A stretch of DNA of 24,133 bases, taken from contig URAA01000008.1 in the NCBI GenBank assembly GCA_900545785.1, forward strand, positions 1-24,133. The letters are read 5' to 3'. This DNA comes from an uncultured Dialister sp. Lineage in GTDB: Bacteria; Bacillota; Negativicutes; Veillonellales; Dialisteraceae. Shown in pieces: positions 14,372 through 22,394 of the stretch; the first letter of the stretch is position 1; each line of letters begins with the position of its first letter. The position numbers and the translations under genes are program-made. Below the pieces are notes generated by a model that was given only the letters and a program-made list of their open reading frames with translations, did no database searches and had not been told where the DNA came from.

Positions 14372-15106
14372 TTATTCCATATCTTCAGGAAGTTCCGCAT
14401 TGGTATAGACTTCCTGTACATCATCAAGATCTTCCAATTCGCTGATCATGCGGGACATGGTTTGTGCCGCTTCACCTTCAAGCGCCACCGTCGTATCGGG
14501 GACCATGGCGACTTCGGAAGCTTCTACGGCGATGCCTTCTTTTTCAAGTGCATCGGAGACGGTCAGGAAATCTTCCGGTGATGTCGTGATTTCGAAGCTG
14601 TCTCCTTCGGCAGACACATCTTCCGCACCTGCGTCCAGAGCAATCATCATGATGGTGTCTTCATCGGTTGCTTCTTTATCAACAATGATGGTTCCTTTTT
14701 TCTTAAACATCCATGACACGCAGCCGGGAGTTCCGATGCTGCCGCCATGATGCGTAAAGCCGTGACGAACATCGGCAGCGGCTCTGTTTCTGTTATCCGT
14801 ATTGCATTCTACGATAACTGCCGCACCGCCGGGACCGTAACCTTCATAAGTCACTTCATCAAATCCCGCGCCCGAAGCAGCGCCTACGCCTTTGTCGATG
14901 GCTCTTTGAATATTGTCCTTCGGCACATTGTTCTGCTTGGCTTTGGTAAGCGCCAGTTTCAGACGCATGTTGCCGACAGGATCACCGCCGCCCATACGGG
15001 CAGCAATTGTAATTTCTTTGGAAATCTTTGTGGTTATTTTAGCGCGGATGGCATCGGTTTTGCCTTTCTTACGCTTAATATTTTCCCACTTGGAATGTCC
15101 GGACAT
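14372..15106 (-). CDS. yebC: YebC/PmpR family protein
   Basis: This 244-residue protein has the family hallmark MSGHSKWENIKRKK at its N terminus, followed by GNMRLKLALTKAKQNNVPKDNI, YEGYGPGG and the NRNRAAADVRHGFTHHGGSIG segment. It shows the usual three-domain length. The family was long annotated as DNA-binding transcription regulators. More recent work on family members ties some to translation through stalling sequences, and its place behind ribosome-maturation genes fits a translation role here. The ATG at 15106 has a strong GGAGGAG site; an in-frame extension of 23 codons overlaps the preceding methyltransferase gene and is not family-like. It is the last gene of the operon, one base after its neighbour. 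Confidence 0.95.
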   Translation of the reverse strand: MSGHSKWENIKRKKGKTDAIRAKITTKISKEITIAARMGGGDPVGNMRLKLALTKAKQNNVPKDNIQRAIDKGVGAASGAGFDEVTYEGYGPGGAAVIVECNTDNRNRAAADVRHGFTHHGGSIGTPGCVSWMFKKKGTIIVDKEATDEDTIMMIALDAGAEDVSAEGDSFEITTSPEDFLTVSDALEKEGIAVEASEVAMVPDTTVALEGEAAQTMSRMISELEDLDDVQEVYTNAELPEDME

Positions 15107-15107
15107 A

Positions 15108-15692
15108 TTATTTCTCCTCCTTTTTTTCCCACCAAGGTTCGCCCAAAAGTCGGTCGAGGATAATGGCAACGGCACTTCTCACGCAAAGATGATTGTACTT
15201 GCCCGCCCCATAGATGGGTTCCACGATATAGTCAAACTGTTTCATCATTTCTTTTGTCATGCCGAAACCTGTCCCGAAGAGTATAAAGACAGGCCTCGTC
15301 TCTTCATGTATTTTCCTTCTCATATTCGCATAAGAAACGGTGTTGGGATAGACCCGGGCATCGGTGGTGACAATCAGCGGTTTTTCTCCACATTCCTTCT
15401 CTATCCCTTCGATTGCTTCTTCCAAGGACGGAACAAGTTCCGTTTCTTCAAAAGCTTCCTTGCGGTTCGGATTATACCGGACGCCGCCTCCCGTTTTCCA
15501 ATGAGTCATGACACGGAGCGCCATTTCTCTCTGGCTTTCCACGGGATGAATGATGAAATACCTGCGCACATCATAGGTTTTGGCACTGCGGGCAATATCA
15601 TGAAGATCGTAATTTGTGAGAGCTGTCGTGACAACTTCCATATGTTTATTATAAATCGGATAATGAATCAATCCTATATAAACCGGAGCCAC
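15108..15692 (-). CDS. SPOUT-type RNA methyltransferase next to trmD (PF09936-like)
   Basis: This 194-residue protein belongs to the family often mis-called the C-terminal domain of tRNA (guanine-N1) methyltransferase. It is probably a SAM-dependent RNA methyltransferase with a knotted SPOUT fold. Visible features are the start VAPVYIGLIHYPIYNK, then NYDLHDIARSAKTYDV, YFIIHP, a central LIVTTDAR strand, and a SAM-loop-like FILFGTGFGM followed by EPIYGAGKYNHLCVRSAVAI. Its RNA target is not established from sequence. It starts with GTG at 15692, sharing one base with the trmD stop codon and preceded by AAGGAG, so it is translationally coupled to trmD. It lies just before yebC. Confidence 0.88.
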   Translation of the reverse strand: MAPVYIGLIHYPIYNKHMEVVTTALTNYDLHDIARSAKTYDVRRYFIIHPVESQREMALRVMTHWKTGGGVRYNPNRKEAFEETELVPSLEEAIEGIEKECGEKPLIVTTDARVYPNTVSYANMRRKIHEETRPVFILFGTGFGMTKEMMKQFDYIVEPIYGAGKYNHLCVRSAVAIILDRLLGEPWWEKKEEK

Positions 15693-16438
15693 TATTTTTT
15701 CTCCTTTTCCTCCCGAATTTCCGCCATGATCTTTCTGTCTTCCTTCGTCATATCCAGTTTTTCCAAAAGATCCGGCCGATATTCCAAAGTACGGCGGAGC
15801 GCTTCTTTCCTGCGCCATCGGGCAATATTTCCGTGATGGCCGCTCAAAAGCACTTCCGGTACTTCCCAACCGTTATAGACGGCAGGTTTCGTATATTGGG
15901 GGTATTCCAATATAGGCTCATAAAAAGAATCTCCCGGGGCACTTCCCGCATCGCCGAGCACGCCGGGAACCATTCTTGCCACTGCATCGGCAATGACCAT
16001 CGCTCCCAGTTCTCCGCCGGTCAGTACATAATCTCCGATGGAAATCAATTCATCCGCCAGATATTTTTCCACCCGGTGATCCACGCCTTCATAGTGGCCG
16101 CAGATGAGTACCAGATGATCATAGTTACTGTATAATTCCTTTGCCTTATCCTGCGTAAAGGGAATTCCTGCAGGCGACAGAAATATGACATGATCCCGCA
16201 CCCCTTTTTCGGGAAGCACATGATGACAGGCATCAAAAAGAGGAGCACATTGCATAAGCATGCCTGCTCCGCCGCCGTAGACGGTATCATCCACGCGGTG
16301 ATGCTTGTCCTTTGAAAAATCTCTCGGATCCGTCACTTTCATGTCGATCAACCCTGATTCCAAAGCTCTTTTTATGATGCTCTGACGAAAAAAAGCATCT
16401 ATGAATTCGGGAAATAAAGATAAAATATCGATTTTCAT
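15692..16438 (-). CDS. trmD: tRNA (guanine-N1)-methyltransferase
   Basis: TrmD methylates N1 of G37, next to the anticodon, in tRNAs with G at position 36, using SAM; this prevents +1 frameshifting. The 248-residue length is typical. Motifs include MKIDILSLFPEF at the start, DPRDFSKDKHHRVDD, YGGGAGMLM, LICGHYEGVDHRV and the knot segment ISIGDYVLTGGELGAM, followed by the C-terminal LSGHHGNIARWRR helix region. It starts one base after the rimM stop and overlaps the next gene by one base, a tightly coupled arrangement. Confidence 0.98.
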   Translation of the reverse strand: MKIDILSLFPEFIDAFFRQSIIKRALESGLIDMKVTDPRDFSKDKHHRVDDTVYGGGAGMLMQCAPLFDACHHVLPEKGVRDHVIFLSPAGIPFTQDKAKELYSNYDHLVLICGHYEGVDHRVEKYLADELISIGDYVLTGGELGAMVIADAVARMVPGVLGDAGSAPGDSFYEPILEYPQYTKPAVYNGWEVPEVLLSGHHGNIARWRRKEALRRTLEYRPDLLEKLDMTKEDRKIMAEIREEKEKK

Positions 16439-16439
16439 A

Positions 16440-16937
16440 CTATTCCCATTCCGGCAAATGCACGGTCATCACCTTATTTTCCATATCCACGGAAAGTATA
16501 CAGGAAGGAATGGCGGGAAGATATATTTCCTTCCCCTCCTCATCTGCAACGGTATATACATCGTTGGCACCGGTTTCAATGATTTCCTTTATCCTCCCCA
16601 GCAATTTTCCTTCATCGGATACAACGGAAAGTCGGAGAAGCTGAAAATAATAATACTCTCCCTGTTTCAGCTCAGGCAAATCGGAAATATTGGTTTTCAC
16701 CACCTGATTGACCAGAGTTTCTGCCATATTTCTGTCATTGACTCCCTCTGCACGGAGAATATAAATATGTTTGTGCGGACGGGCGGAGATGATTTTATAA
16801 AGCTTATCGCCGATGAACAAAGTCTTCAGCGTTTTAAAAATTTCAGGATGTTCTATATCGGGAAGAACACGCAAATCACCCCGCACGCCATGCGGGGTTA
16901 CGATTCGTCCGATGATAATACGTTCCTCGGAATTCAT
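16440..16937 (-). CDS. rimM: ribosome maturation factor RimM
   Basis: RimM helps assemble the 30S subunit head and binds ribosomal protein S19. This copy has 165 residues. It shows the N-terminal barrel (IIIGRIVTPHGVRGDLRVLP) and the C-terminal PRC-barrel (GRIKEIIETGANDVYTV, then EIYLPAIPSCILSVDMEN, a variant of the usual LLPAIxxVVxxVD). The start at 16937 is one base past the ylqD stop; the upstream in-frame extension lies inside ylqD. There is no strong ribosome site, so translation is probably coupled to ylqD. Confidence 0.96.
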   Translation of the reverse strand: MNSEERIIIGRIVTPHGVRGDLRVLPDIEHPEIFKTLKTLFIGDKLYKIISARPHKHIYILRAEGVNDRNMAETLVNQVVKTNISDLPELKQGEYYYFQLLRLSVVSDEGKLLGRIKEIIETGANDVYTVADEEGKEIYLPAIPSCILSVDMENKVMTVHLPEWE

Positions 16938-16938
16938 A

Positions 16939-17346
16939 TCATTCACGGAAAGCGACGATCTTTCCGTCTTCCACAAGGATTTCTCCTCCTGCCACAGCAT
17001 TCATGTCGTCTCCCACATGGAGAGTTACGATACGGTTCAGCGGCTGCCGCGGAAGTTCTGCGCCGATTGTCAATTTTTCAAGATGTTCCTTATCGGACAT
17101 CAGTTTATCTCTTACCTGAATCATCTGCGCTTTTTGTGCATCAAACTGAGCACGAAGCGGAGCCACTGCCTGCATATTGATTTTTGCCTGTTCCGACAAT
17201 TTGGCATTGGCTTCGAAATCAAGCTGTGTCATATCATTTTCCACACTCTTGATATTCTGGTTAATCTGCGTCAAAAGCGTCGTTTTTAAAGATTCCGTCA
17301 GCTTGGATTTTACAGCGATGGGAATCAATACCTGAATTTCATCCAT
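16939..17346 (-). CDS. ylqD: YlqD family protein
   Basis: This 135-residue protein matches the YlqD family found between khpA and rimM in many Firmicutes. Its function is not known. It has a short N-terminal strand segment (EIQVLIPIAVKSKLTE), a long charged, glutamine-rich helical region at about 20-95 likely to form a coiled coil, and a C-terminal strand domain (RIVTLHVGDDMNAVAGGEILVEDGKIVAF). There are no membrane segments or catalytic motifs. The ATG has a GAGGGGG site. Its fixed place in the operon suggests a ribosome- or RNA-related role, but that is inference. Confidence 0.88.
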   Translation of the reverse strand: MDEIQVLIPIAVKSKLTESLKTTLLTQINQNIKSVENDMTQLDFEANAKLSEQAKINMQAVAPLRAQFDAQKAQMIQVRDKLMSDKEHLEKLTIGAELPRQPLNRIVTLHVGDDMNAVAGGEILVEDGKIVAFRE

Positions 17347-17356
17347 GTCGGCCCCC

Positions 17357-17584
17357 TCAGAGAATATCGACAGCGACTTTTTTATTTTCTCGCAAAGCCC
17401 CTGCCTTCACAACTGTACGAATTGCATTGGCGATGCGGCCTTTTCTGCCGATAACTTTACCCATGTCTTCCGGTGCAACGGTAACCTGATAAACTGTCAG
17501 GCTGCCTTTATGCACCTCTGTCACGGAAACGGCATCGGGATCCTTTACGAGAGCCCTGGTGATGTTTTCCACCAATTCTTTCAC
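17357..17584 (-). CDS. khpA: KH-domain RNA-binding protein KhpA
   Basis: This 75-residue single KH domain protein carries the GxxG-type loop GKVIGRKGRIANAIRTVV at about 42-59. KhpA usually pairs with KhpB (Jag) to bind RNA and influence cell division and envelope genes; no khpB is in the window. It starts with GTG at 17584, backed by GGGAGG. It lies between rpsP and ylqD, the standard position in Firmicutes. Confidence 0.95.
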   Translation of the reverse strand: MKELVENITRALVKDPDAVSVTEVHKGSLTVYQVTVAPEDMGKVIGRKGRIANAIRTVVKAGALRENKKVAVDIL

Positions 17585-17596
17585 AGCGATCCTCCC

Positions 17597-17860
17597 TTAT
17601 TTCTTTGCTTCGGCGAACTTTGCAAGAATACCGTTCTTCTTCAAGAGAGAACGAACCGTATCGGTAGGCTGTGCGCCTTTGCCGAGCCAAGCAAGAATTT
17701 CTTCTTCATTGAGTTTTACGGGAGCATCTGCCTTTGCCGGATCATACCAGCCGACTGTTGCAACCGGTGTACCGTTAACCGCTTCTTTAGCATCAATGAC
17801 AACTACGCGGTAGAAAGGATTTTTCTTTGCTCCCATACGGGTTAAACGAATTTTTAACAT
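17597..17860 (-). CDS. rpsP: 30S ribosomal protein S16
   Basis: S16 is an early-binding protein of the 30S subunit. The 87-residue sequence opens MLKIRLTRMGAKKNPFYRVVVID, continues VATVGWYDP and ends with the helix segment WLGKGAQPTDTVRSLLKK, all typical. The ATG at 17860 has an AAGGAGGTG site. A hairpin precedes it in the gap after ffh. Confidence 0.98.
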   Translation of the reverse strand: MLKIRLTRMGAKKNPFYRVVVIDAKEAVNGTPVATVGWYDPAKADAPVKLNEEEILAWLGKGAQPTDTVRSLLKKNGILAKFAEAKK

Positions 17861-17912
17861 AATTTCACCTCCTTGAAATGACATGTTTATTTACATAATT
17901 TATGAAATAAAT

Positions 17913-17940
17913 GGCCGATCCGGTTTTTCACGAGCCGGCC
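17913..17940 (-). promoter_or_regulatory. hairpin between ffh and rpsP (possible partial terminator)
   Basis: GGCCG (17913-17917) pairs with CGGCC (17936-17940); an alternative CCGG / CCGG pairing is possible inside. On the minus strand ATTTATTT follows, and a second inverted repeat TTTATTT / AAATAAA (17886-17892 and 17905-17911) comes right after. The T-tract is interrupted, so it would at most tune readthrough from ffh into rpsP. Confidence 0.35.
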
Positions 17941-17971
17941 AATACTTCCTCCCTATAAGACAGGGATTTCA

Positions 17972-19348
17972 TCAGCCGAAAGGAAATTTTCCGAAACCGC
18001 CGAATCCTCCCAAACCGCCCATACCGCCTGCAGGGGGCCTCATTTTCTTTCCTTTCATCTTTTTCATCTGCTTCTGCATTTCTTTAAACTGCTTCATCAT
18101 GCGGTTGACATCTTGAATTTTCACGCCTGCCCCGTCGGCAATACGCTTCCTGCGGCTTCCGTTCAATAAATCGATATTTGACCGCTCCTCCGGCGTCATA
18201 GAAAGAATGATGGCTTCGATATGTTTCACTTCTTTGCCGTTCAGATCGACATCTTTCAGCTGCTCTTTATATTTTCCCATCCCCGGTATCATGGAAAGAA
18301 TACCGGACATAGAACCTAATTTCTGAATCTGTTTTAATTGCTTCAGGAAATCCTCCAAAGAGAATTCCCCTTTTTGGATTTTTTTTGCGCCCTCTTTCAA
18401 GGTATCCTGATCCATATTTCTTTGAGCCTGTTCAATCAAAGACTCCAGATCGCCCAGATCAAGAATTCTCCCTGCCATACGGTCGGGATGGAAATCTTCG
18501 AGACCGCCGTCCAGTTTTTCACTGACCCCGATCATTTTTATCGGTTTGCCGGTGACTGTTTTAATAGAAAGAGCGGCACCGCCTCGGGCATCGCCGTCCA
18601 TTTTTGTCAGGATCGTTCCGTCGATACCGAGACTTTCATCGAAAGCTTTTGCCGTGGTCACCGCATCCTGCCCCGTCATGGAATCGAGGACAAGGAGAAT
18701 TTCGTGAGGATGGACTTCCCCTTTGATATTTCTCAGTTCGGCCATCAATTTTTCATCAATGGTGAGACGGCCTGCCGTATCCAGGATAACCACATCTCTG
18801 TTATAGGACTTTGCCGTATCTACCGCATAACGGGCAATATGGACGGGATCCACATTCGGAGGCATACGGTACACGGGTACATCGACCTGTTCGCCGAGGA
18901 CTTCCAGCTGTTTGACCGCCGCCGGACGATAGACGTCGCAGGCTGCAAGAAGAGGTCTTTTCCCCCGCTTTTTCAGCATCAGCGCCAATTTTCCCGCCGT
19001 CGTCGTTTTGCCCGCCCCTTGGAGCCCCACCAGCATGATCACCGTCATACCGGTGGAAGACATCGTTATCTTGCTCTGGGTACCGCCGAGAAGTTCCGTC
19101 AGTTCATCCCGGACGATCTTAATGACCGTCTGATCCGGCTTCAAACTGCCGAAAACCTCTTCTCCCACTGCTTTTTGGCGTACCTCTGCAATAAAATCCT
19201 TGGCCACTTTGAAATTGACATCCGCTTCTAAAAGCGCCCGCCTTACTTCACGGAGAGCGGCATCAATATCACTTTCCGAAAGTTTTCCCTTGCCTCGGAG
19301 ATCTTTGAATGCAGACTGCAGCTTGTCACCTAAATTTTCAAAAGGCAT
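17972..19348 (-). CDS. ffh: signal recognition particle protein Ffh (SRP54)
   Basis: Ffh is the GTPase of the bacterial signal recognition particle. With 4.5S RNA it binds signal sequences on ribosomes and delivers them to FtsY at the membrane. The 458-residue protein has the N domain (1-85), the G domain with GLQGAGKTTT (108-117), DTAGRL, TKMDGDARGG and the closing GGLEDFHPDRMAGRILDLGD, then the methionine-rich M domain (LGSMSGILSMIPGM, RRKRIADGAG, NRMMKQFKEMQKQMKKMKGK). It ends in a glycine/phenylalanine-rich tail. It starts 9 bases after the ylxM stop codon. No ftsY or 4.5S RNA gene is present in the window. Confidence 0.98.
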   Translation of the reverse strand: MPFENLGDKLQSAFKDLRGKGKLSESDIDAALREVRRALLEADVNFKVAKDFIAEVRQKAVGEEVFGSLKPDQTVIKIVRDELTELLGGTQSKITMSSTGMTVIMLVGLQGAGKTTTAGKLALMLKKRGKRPLLAACDVYRPAAVKQLEVLGEQVDVPVYRMPPNVDPVHIARYAVDTAKSYNRDVVILDTAGRLTIDEKLMAELRNIKGEVHPHEILLVLDSMTGQDAVTTAKAFDESLGIDGTILTKMDGDARGGAALSIKTVTGKPIKMIGVSEKLDGGLEDFHPDRMAGRILDLGDLESLIEQAQRNMDQDTLKEGAKKIQKGEFSLEDFLKQLKQIQKLGSMSGILSMIPGMGKYKEQLKDVDLNGKEVKHIEAIILSMTPEERSNIDLLNGSRRKRIADGAGVKIQDVNRMMKQFKEMQKQMKKMKGKKMRPPAGGMGGLGGFGGFGKFPFG

Positions 19349-19357
19349 CGGTTCACC

Positions 19358-19681
19358 TCAATCCGTTAATACTTTCAGGAAAGGTGCCGCTTTTTCTTTC
19401 GCTTCTTCGGAAAGGAGCAATTTCAGATCATGAGCCGCCCTTCTTCTCTTCAGAAGATTTTCCGACAGATGAAGGGCTTTTTCATAAATCACCAATTGTT
19501 CCTCCCCGTGACGCATCGCATCATGCACCGCCTGACGGGAAATATGAAAGTAATCTGCAATCTCAGCCAATGTGAGATTTTGATTATAATAAAGTTCTAA
19601 GCACTCCCGCTGTCTTTTTGTCAAAAGAATTCCATATAAATCGAGGAGTTCCCCTTTTTGCACTACATTTTCCAATGACAT
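19358..19681 (-). CDS. ylxM: YlxM family helix-turn-helix protein (SRP-associated)
   Basis: This 107-residue protein is built around a sigma-70 region-4-like helix-turn-helix (LTKRQRECLELYYNQN, then LAEIADYFHISRQAVHDAM). It nearly always lies directly upstream of ffh, and in streptococci it has been reported to affect Ffh activity. Here it is the first gene of the operon. Translation starts at ATG 19681 with an AAGGTGAT site, about 14 bases from the predicted transcription start. Confidence 0.94.
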   Translation of the reverse strand: MSLENVVQKGELLDLYGILLTKRQRECLELYYNQNLTLAEIADYFHISRQAVHDAMRHGEEQLVIYEKALHLSENLLKRRRAAHDLKLLLSEEAKEKAAPFLKVLTD

Positions 19682-19701
19682 ACGATCACCTTACCGCATT
19701 G

Positions 19702-19730
19702 ATTATATATAAAAGACAAACCCCTGTCAA
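19702..19730 (-). promoter_or_regulatory. perfect consensus promoter of the ylxM-ffh-rpsP-trmD-yebC operon
   Basis: TTGACA (19725-19730), 17-base spacer, TATAAT (19702-19707) on the minus strand, both boxes fully consensus. CCCTGT and ACAGGG arms (about 19743-19748 and 19721-19726) flank the -35 region and may be an operator. The nine genes downstream have no other obvious promoter. Confidence 0.92.
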
Positions 19731-19801
19731 GCTATTATCCTTTACAGGGAAACATCTTATTTCTCTTCACCGATCAATCTGCTTTTTCAAAAACAAATCG
19801 G

Positions 19802-19839
19802 AAAATAAAAATCTCTCCTGCCTGTTTCACAGAAGAGAC
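19802..19839 (-). terminator. terminator of the dinB-alr-peptidase unit
   Basis: TCTCT (19812-19816) pairs with AGAGA (19834-19838), with inner CTG / CAG pairing, and is followed on the minus strand by TTTTTATTTT. An outer CGGAAAA / TTTTCCG pairing may extend it. It lies about 70 bases after the peptidase stop codon. Confidence 0.8.
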
Positions 19840-19861
19840 TTTTCCGAATTTTATATTTTTC

Positions 19862-19905
19862 TGCCCGCCGAATTTTTTCGGTATAGGGCAAGTCTTTTTT
19901 CTTTT
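19862..19905 (+). terminator. plus-strand terminator-like hairpin
   Basis: TGCCC (19862-19866) pairs with GGGCA (19886-19890), with inner CCGAA / TTCGG and a TTTT loop. The plus strand then runs into TCTTTTTTCTTTTC. No plus-strand gene precedes it, so it may block antisense transcription or simply add a 3' hairpin to the peptidase mRNA. Confidence 0.4.
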
Positions 19906-19907
19906 CT

Positions 19908-21053
19908 TTATTCCCCGTGTCCCGCAAAATGACTTTCCGCTTCCAGAATGCGGTAGACCATTTCGCCTGCATCATAGAGATCTTTCTCTTTGATACTTTC
20001 TCTGTTCGTATGAAAATCCGTCATTCCCACACCGACCAGTGCGGAAGGAAATCCTTTTGTTCCGAACCAGTTCGCATCGCTTCCTCCGCCGCTCGCCGCC
20101 GTTTTCATTTCAAAATTTCCTTTGCTGCAGGCCGCTTTGAAAAGCTGCATTAAAGGAGAATTTTCTTTGATTTCGAAAGCATCATATTCTTTATGAACTT
20201 CTGTTTTCAATTCTCCTTTCGGGAATTTTTCCGCTCCTTTTTCAAAAGCCGTCGTTATCTCTTTGACCAACTTTTCCAATTTTTCTTCATTCCTGCTTCT
20301 TGCTTCCGCTTCCACGACACAAGATTCGGGGACAATATTTGTCGCTCTTCCGCCGGAAATCATCCCTATATTGCAGGTCGTTTCTTCATCGATACGTCCC
20401 GTCGGCGCTCCGGCAATTCCCGCTGCCGCCATGGCAATGGCATTGACTCCTTTTTCCGGTTCCATTCCTGCATGAGCCGCTATACCTTTGCAGGTAAATT
20501 TCATCATATACTGGGACGGGCCGGCAATGAAAATATGTCCTGCACTTCCGTCGGCATCAAAAGTATAACCGAAATCAATATCTTTTATATATTTCTCTTC
20601 TATGTTTTTAGAACCGCGAAGACCGATTTCTTCCTGTACGGTGAAAATGACCGTTATTTTTCCGTGGGGAATGAAATTTTCTTTCATGAGGGCAAGCCCT
20701 TCCAGAATGGCTGCCACCCCCGCTTTGTCATCACTTCCGAGAACCGTATCTCCCCGCGAGCGGTACACGCCGTCTTCCAAGACGGGTTCGATTCCCCGGC
20801 AGTATTCCACGCAGTCCATATGCGCCGTCAGTGCAATGGAGGGAAGTCCCTCGGTGTTCGCAGAAAAAACGGCAATCAGATTTCCCGAGTTTCCGCCTTC
20901 CACGGAACCGTCATTGTCTTCTATGATTTTAGATGCGCCGAGGGCTTTCAGTTTCTTTTTCAGCCAATCGCAAACTTCCCGCTCTCCTTTGCTCGGGGCA
21001 TAAATTTTTACCAATTCTTCAAAAGTATCCCGTATCCGTTTTTCATTAACCAT
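19908..21053 (-). CDS. M20 family metallopeptidase, peptidase T-like
   Basis: This 381-residue cytoplasmic zinc peptidase resembles the peptidase T-like branch of family M20. The metal-site pattern is visible: AHMDCVE (His78, Asp80), GSDDKAGVA (Asp108/109), QEEIGLRGS (Glu141/142), an aspartate in TFDADGSAG, and a late histidine in MTDFHTNRESI. A dimerisation insert lies between (roughly 190-295, with GIAAHAGMEPEKGVNAI). It probably acts on small peptides as an aminopeptidase, but the exact substrate cannot be read from the sequence. The ATG has an ACGGAGG site. It follows alr by 91 bases with only a T-less hairpin between, so cotranscription is likely. Confidence 0.9.
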   Translation of the reverse strand: MVNEKRIRDTFEELVKIYAPSKGEREVCDWLKKKLKALGASKIIEDNDGSVEGGNSGNLIAVFSANTEGLPSIALTAHMDCVEYCRGIEPVLEDGVYRSRGDTVLGSDDKAGVAAILEGLALMKENFIPHGKITVIFTVQEEIGLRGSKNIEEKYIKDIDFGYTFDADGSAGHIFIAGPSQYMMKFTCKGIAAHAGMEPEKGVNAIAMAAAGIAGAPTGRIDEETTCNIGMISGGRATNIVPESCVVEAEARSRNEEKLEKLVKEITTAFEKGAEKFPKGELKTEVHKEYDAFEIKENSPLMQLFKAACSKGNFEMKTAASGGGSDANWFGTKGFPSALVGVGMTDFHTNRESIKEKDLYDAGEMVYRILEAESHFAGHGE

Positions 21054-21103
21054 ACAAGCCTCCGTGAAATAATTTTCTTAATCAATGAATTTATACGTTC
21101 TTT

Positions 21104-21124
21104 TTGTCCGAAAAATACGGACAA
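21104..21124. repeat. hairpin between alr and the peptidase gene
   Basis: TTGTCCG (21104-21110) pairs with CGGACAA (21118-21124) around a 7-base loop. Neither strand continues into a good T-run, so I do not call it a terminator; it may set mRNA stability between the genes. Confidence 0.4.
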
Positions 21125-21144
21125 TCGCTGTCATACATACTTGT

Positions 21145-22314
21145 TTACATCCTGAGGAGCAGTTCCCGATAAGTGATTTCGCCGTTTTCTATGTAAACCC
21201 GAGGCACTCTTTTGCTGACGGCGCAAGTCAGTTCATAGGGAATCGTCCCTGCCGCCTTCGCCATATCATCCAAAGAATTCCGTTCCCCGAATATTTCAAT
21301 TTCGCTTCCCACATCCACTTCCGGCTTATCCGTCAGATCGATCATTGCCATATCCATACAAATCCGCCCGATCTGTTTTGCCGGTCCTTCTTCCGTCATC
21401 AGGCTGCAATGATTGGAGAGAGAACGAAGAAATCCGTCGGCATATCCGTAAGGAATGACCCCTGCCCGAGTCGTCTTATCCGTCACATAGATCCCGCCGT
21501 AACTGACAGGAGTGCCTGCCGGATATGTTTTGATCGTGCTGATCGTGGTTTTCATGGTCATCACCGGCTTGAGGCCGAGCATTTTTCCGTATTTTCCGTA
21601 ACCGTAAAGCAGAAGCCCCGGTCTGACCATATCCAAGTAAGTTTCGGGATACATTACGGTCGCTCCCGTATTGGCGCAATGATGGAGTTCAAATTTTCTC
21701 CCCCATCTTTTTTCCACTTCATCGATCACTTTTTGAAACAGCTTGAATTGATCTTCCGTATATTTTTTATAAACTTCTCCTTCTTCATCGGCATCTGCAA
21801 AATGAGTGAAAATCCCTTCTCCCTCAAGCCCGGGAAGACGGCAGGCATGGAGAATCCCCTCCACGCCGGTTTCAAAATAGTCGCCGCTGCAAATATAACC
21901 CAAGCGGGACATTCCCGTATCCACCTTAATATGGATTTTTAAAGTTCCTCCGCACTTCACCGCTTCTTCACTGTATTCCAGTGCTTTCGCTTCACAAGTG
22001 ACCGCCTGGGTGATATTAAACTGAATCAGCCGATCCACCTGTTCTTTCGGTGTATGGCCCAGAATCAGAATCGGCAGAGTGATGCCGTTCAGCCGGAGCT
22101 CCATGGCTTCATCGATACTGCTGACCGCCAGATAATCGGCACCGAGGGCCTGCAATTTTGCCGACACCTGCACCGAACCGTGCCCGTAAGCATCGGCCTT
22201 GACCACGCCGAGAAATTTTACTTTCTCTCCGATATATTCCCTTATTTTATGATAATTATAAGTCAGGGCATCCAGATTGATTTCCGCCCAAGTTCTTCGC
22301 AATGTAGATTCCAT
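21145..22314 (-). CDS. alr: alanine racemase
   Basis: Alanine racemase interconverts L- and D-alanine with PLP and supplies D-alanine for peptidoglycan. The 389-residue protein is of normal length. The PLP lysine is Lys39 in VVKADAYGHG, and the second catalytic base is Tyr272 in SYGGIY. Other landmarks are KVDTGMSRLG, GIFTHFADAD, RPGLLLYGYG, and GRICMDMAMIDLT near the C terminus. One small difference is ANTGA where many family members have ANSAA near residue 215, a PLP-phosphate contact region. The ATG has an AAGGAAG site. It lies 80 bases after dinB with only weak promoter-like sequence between. Confidence 0.97.
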   Translation of the reverse strand: MESTLRRTWAEINLDALTYNYHKIREYIGEKVKFLGVVKADAYGHGSVQVSAKLQALGADYLAVSSIDEAMELRLNGITLPILILGHTPKEQVDRLIQFNITQAVTCEAKALEYSEEAVKCGGTLKIHIKVDTGMSRLGYICSGDYFETGVEGILHACRLPGLEGEGIFTHFADADEEGEVYKKYTEDQFKLFQKVIDEVEKRWGRKFELHHCANTGATVMYPETYLDMVRPGLLLYGYGKYGKMLGLKPVMTMKTTISTIKTYPAGTPVSYGGIYVTDKTTRAGVIPYGYADGFLRSLSNHCSLMTEEGPAKQIGRICMDMAMIDLTDKPEVDVGSEIEIFGERNSLDDMAKAAGTIPYELTCAVSKRVPRVYIENGEITYRELLLRM

Positions 22315-22394
22315 ACTGCGCTTCCTTTTCCATATATTTTTCTTTTAATAGAATAATCCTTACCCGACGGAAATACAATCTCCCTCTTTACAGA

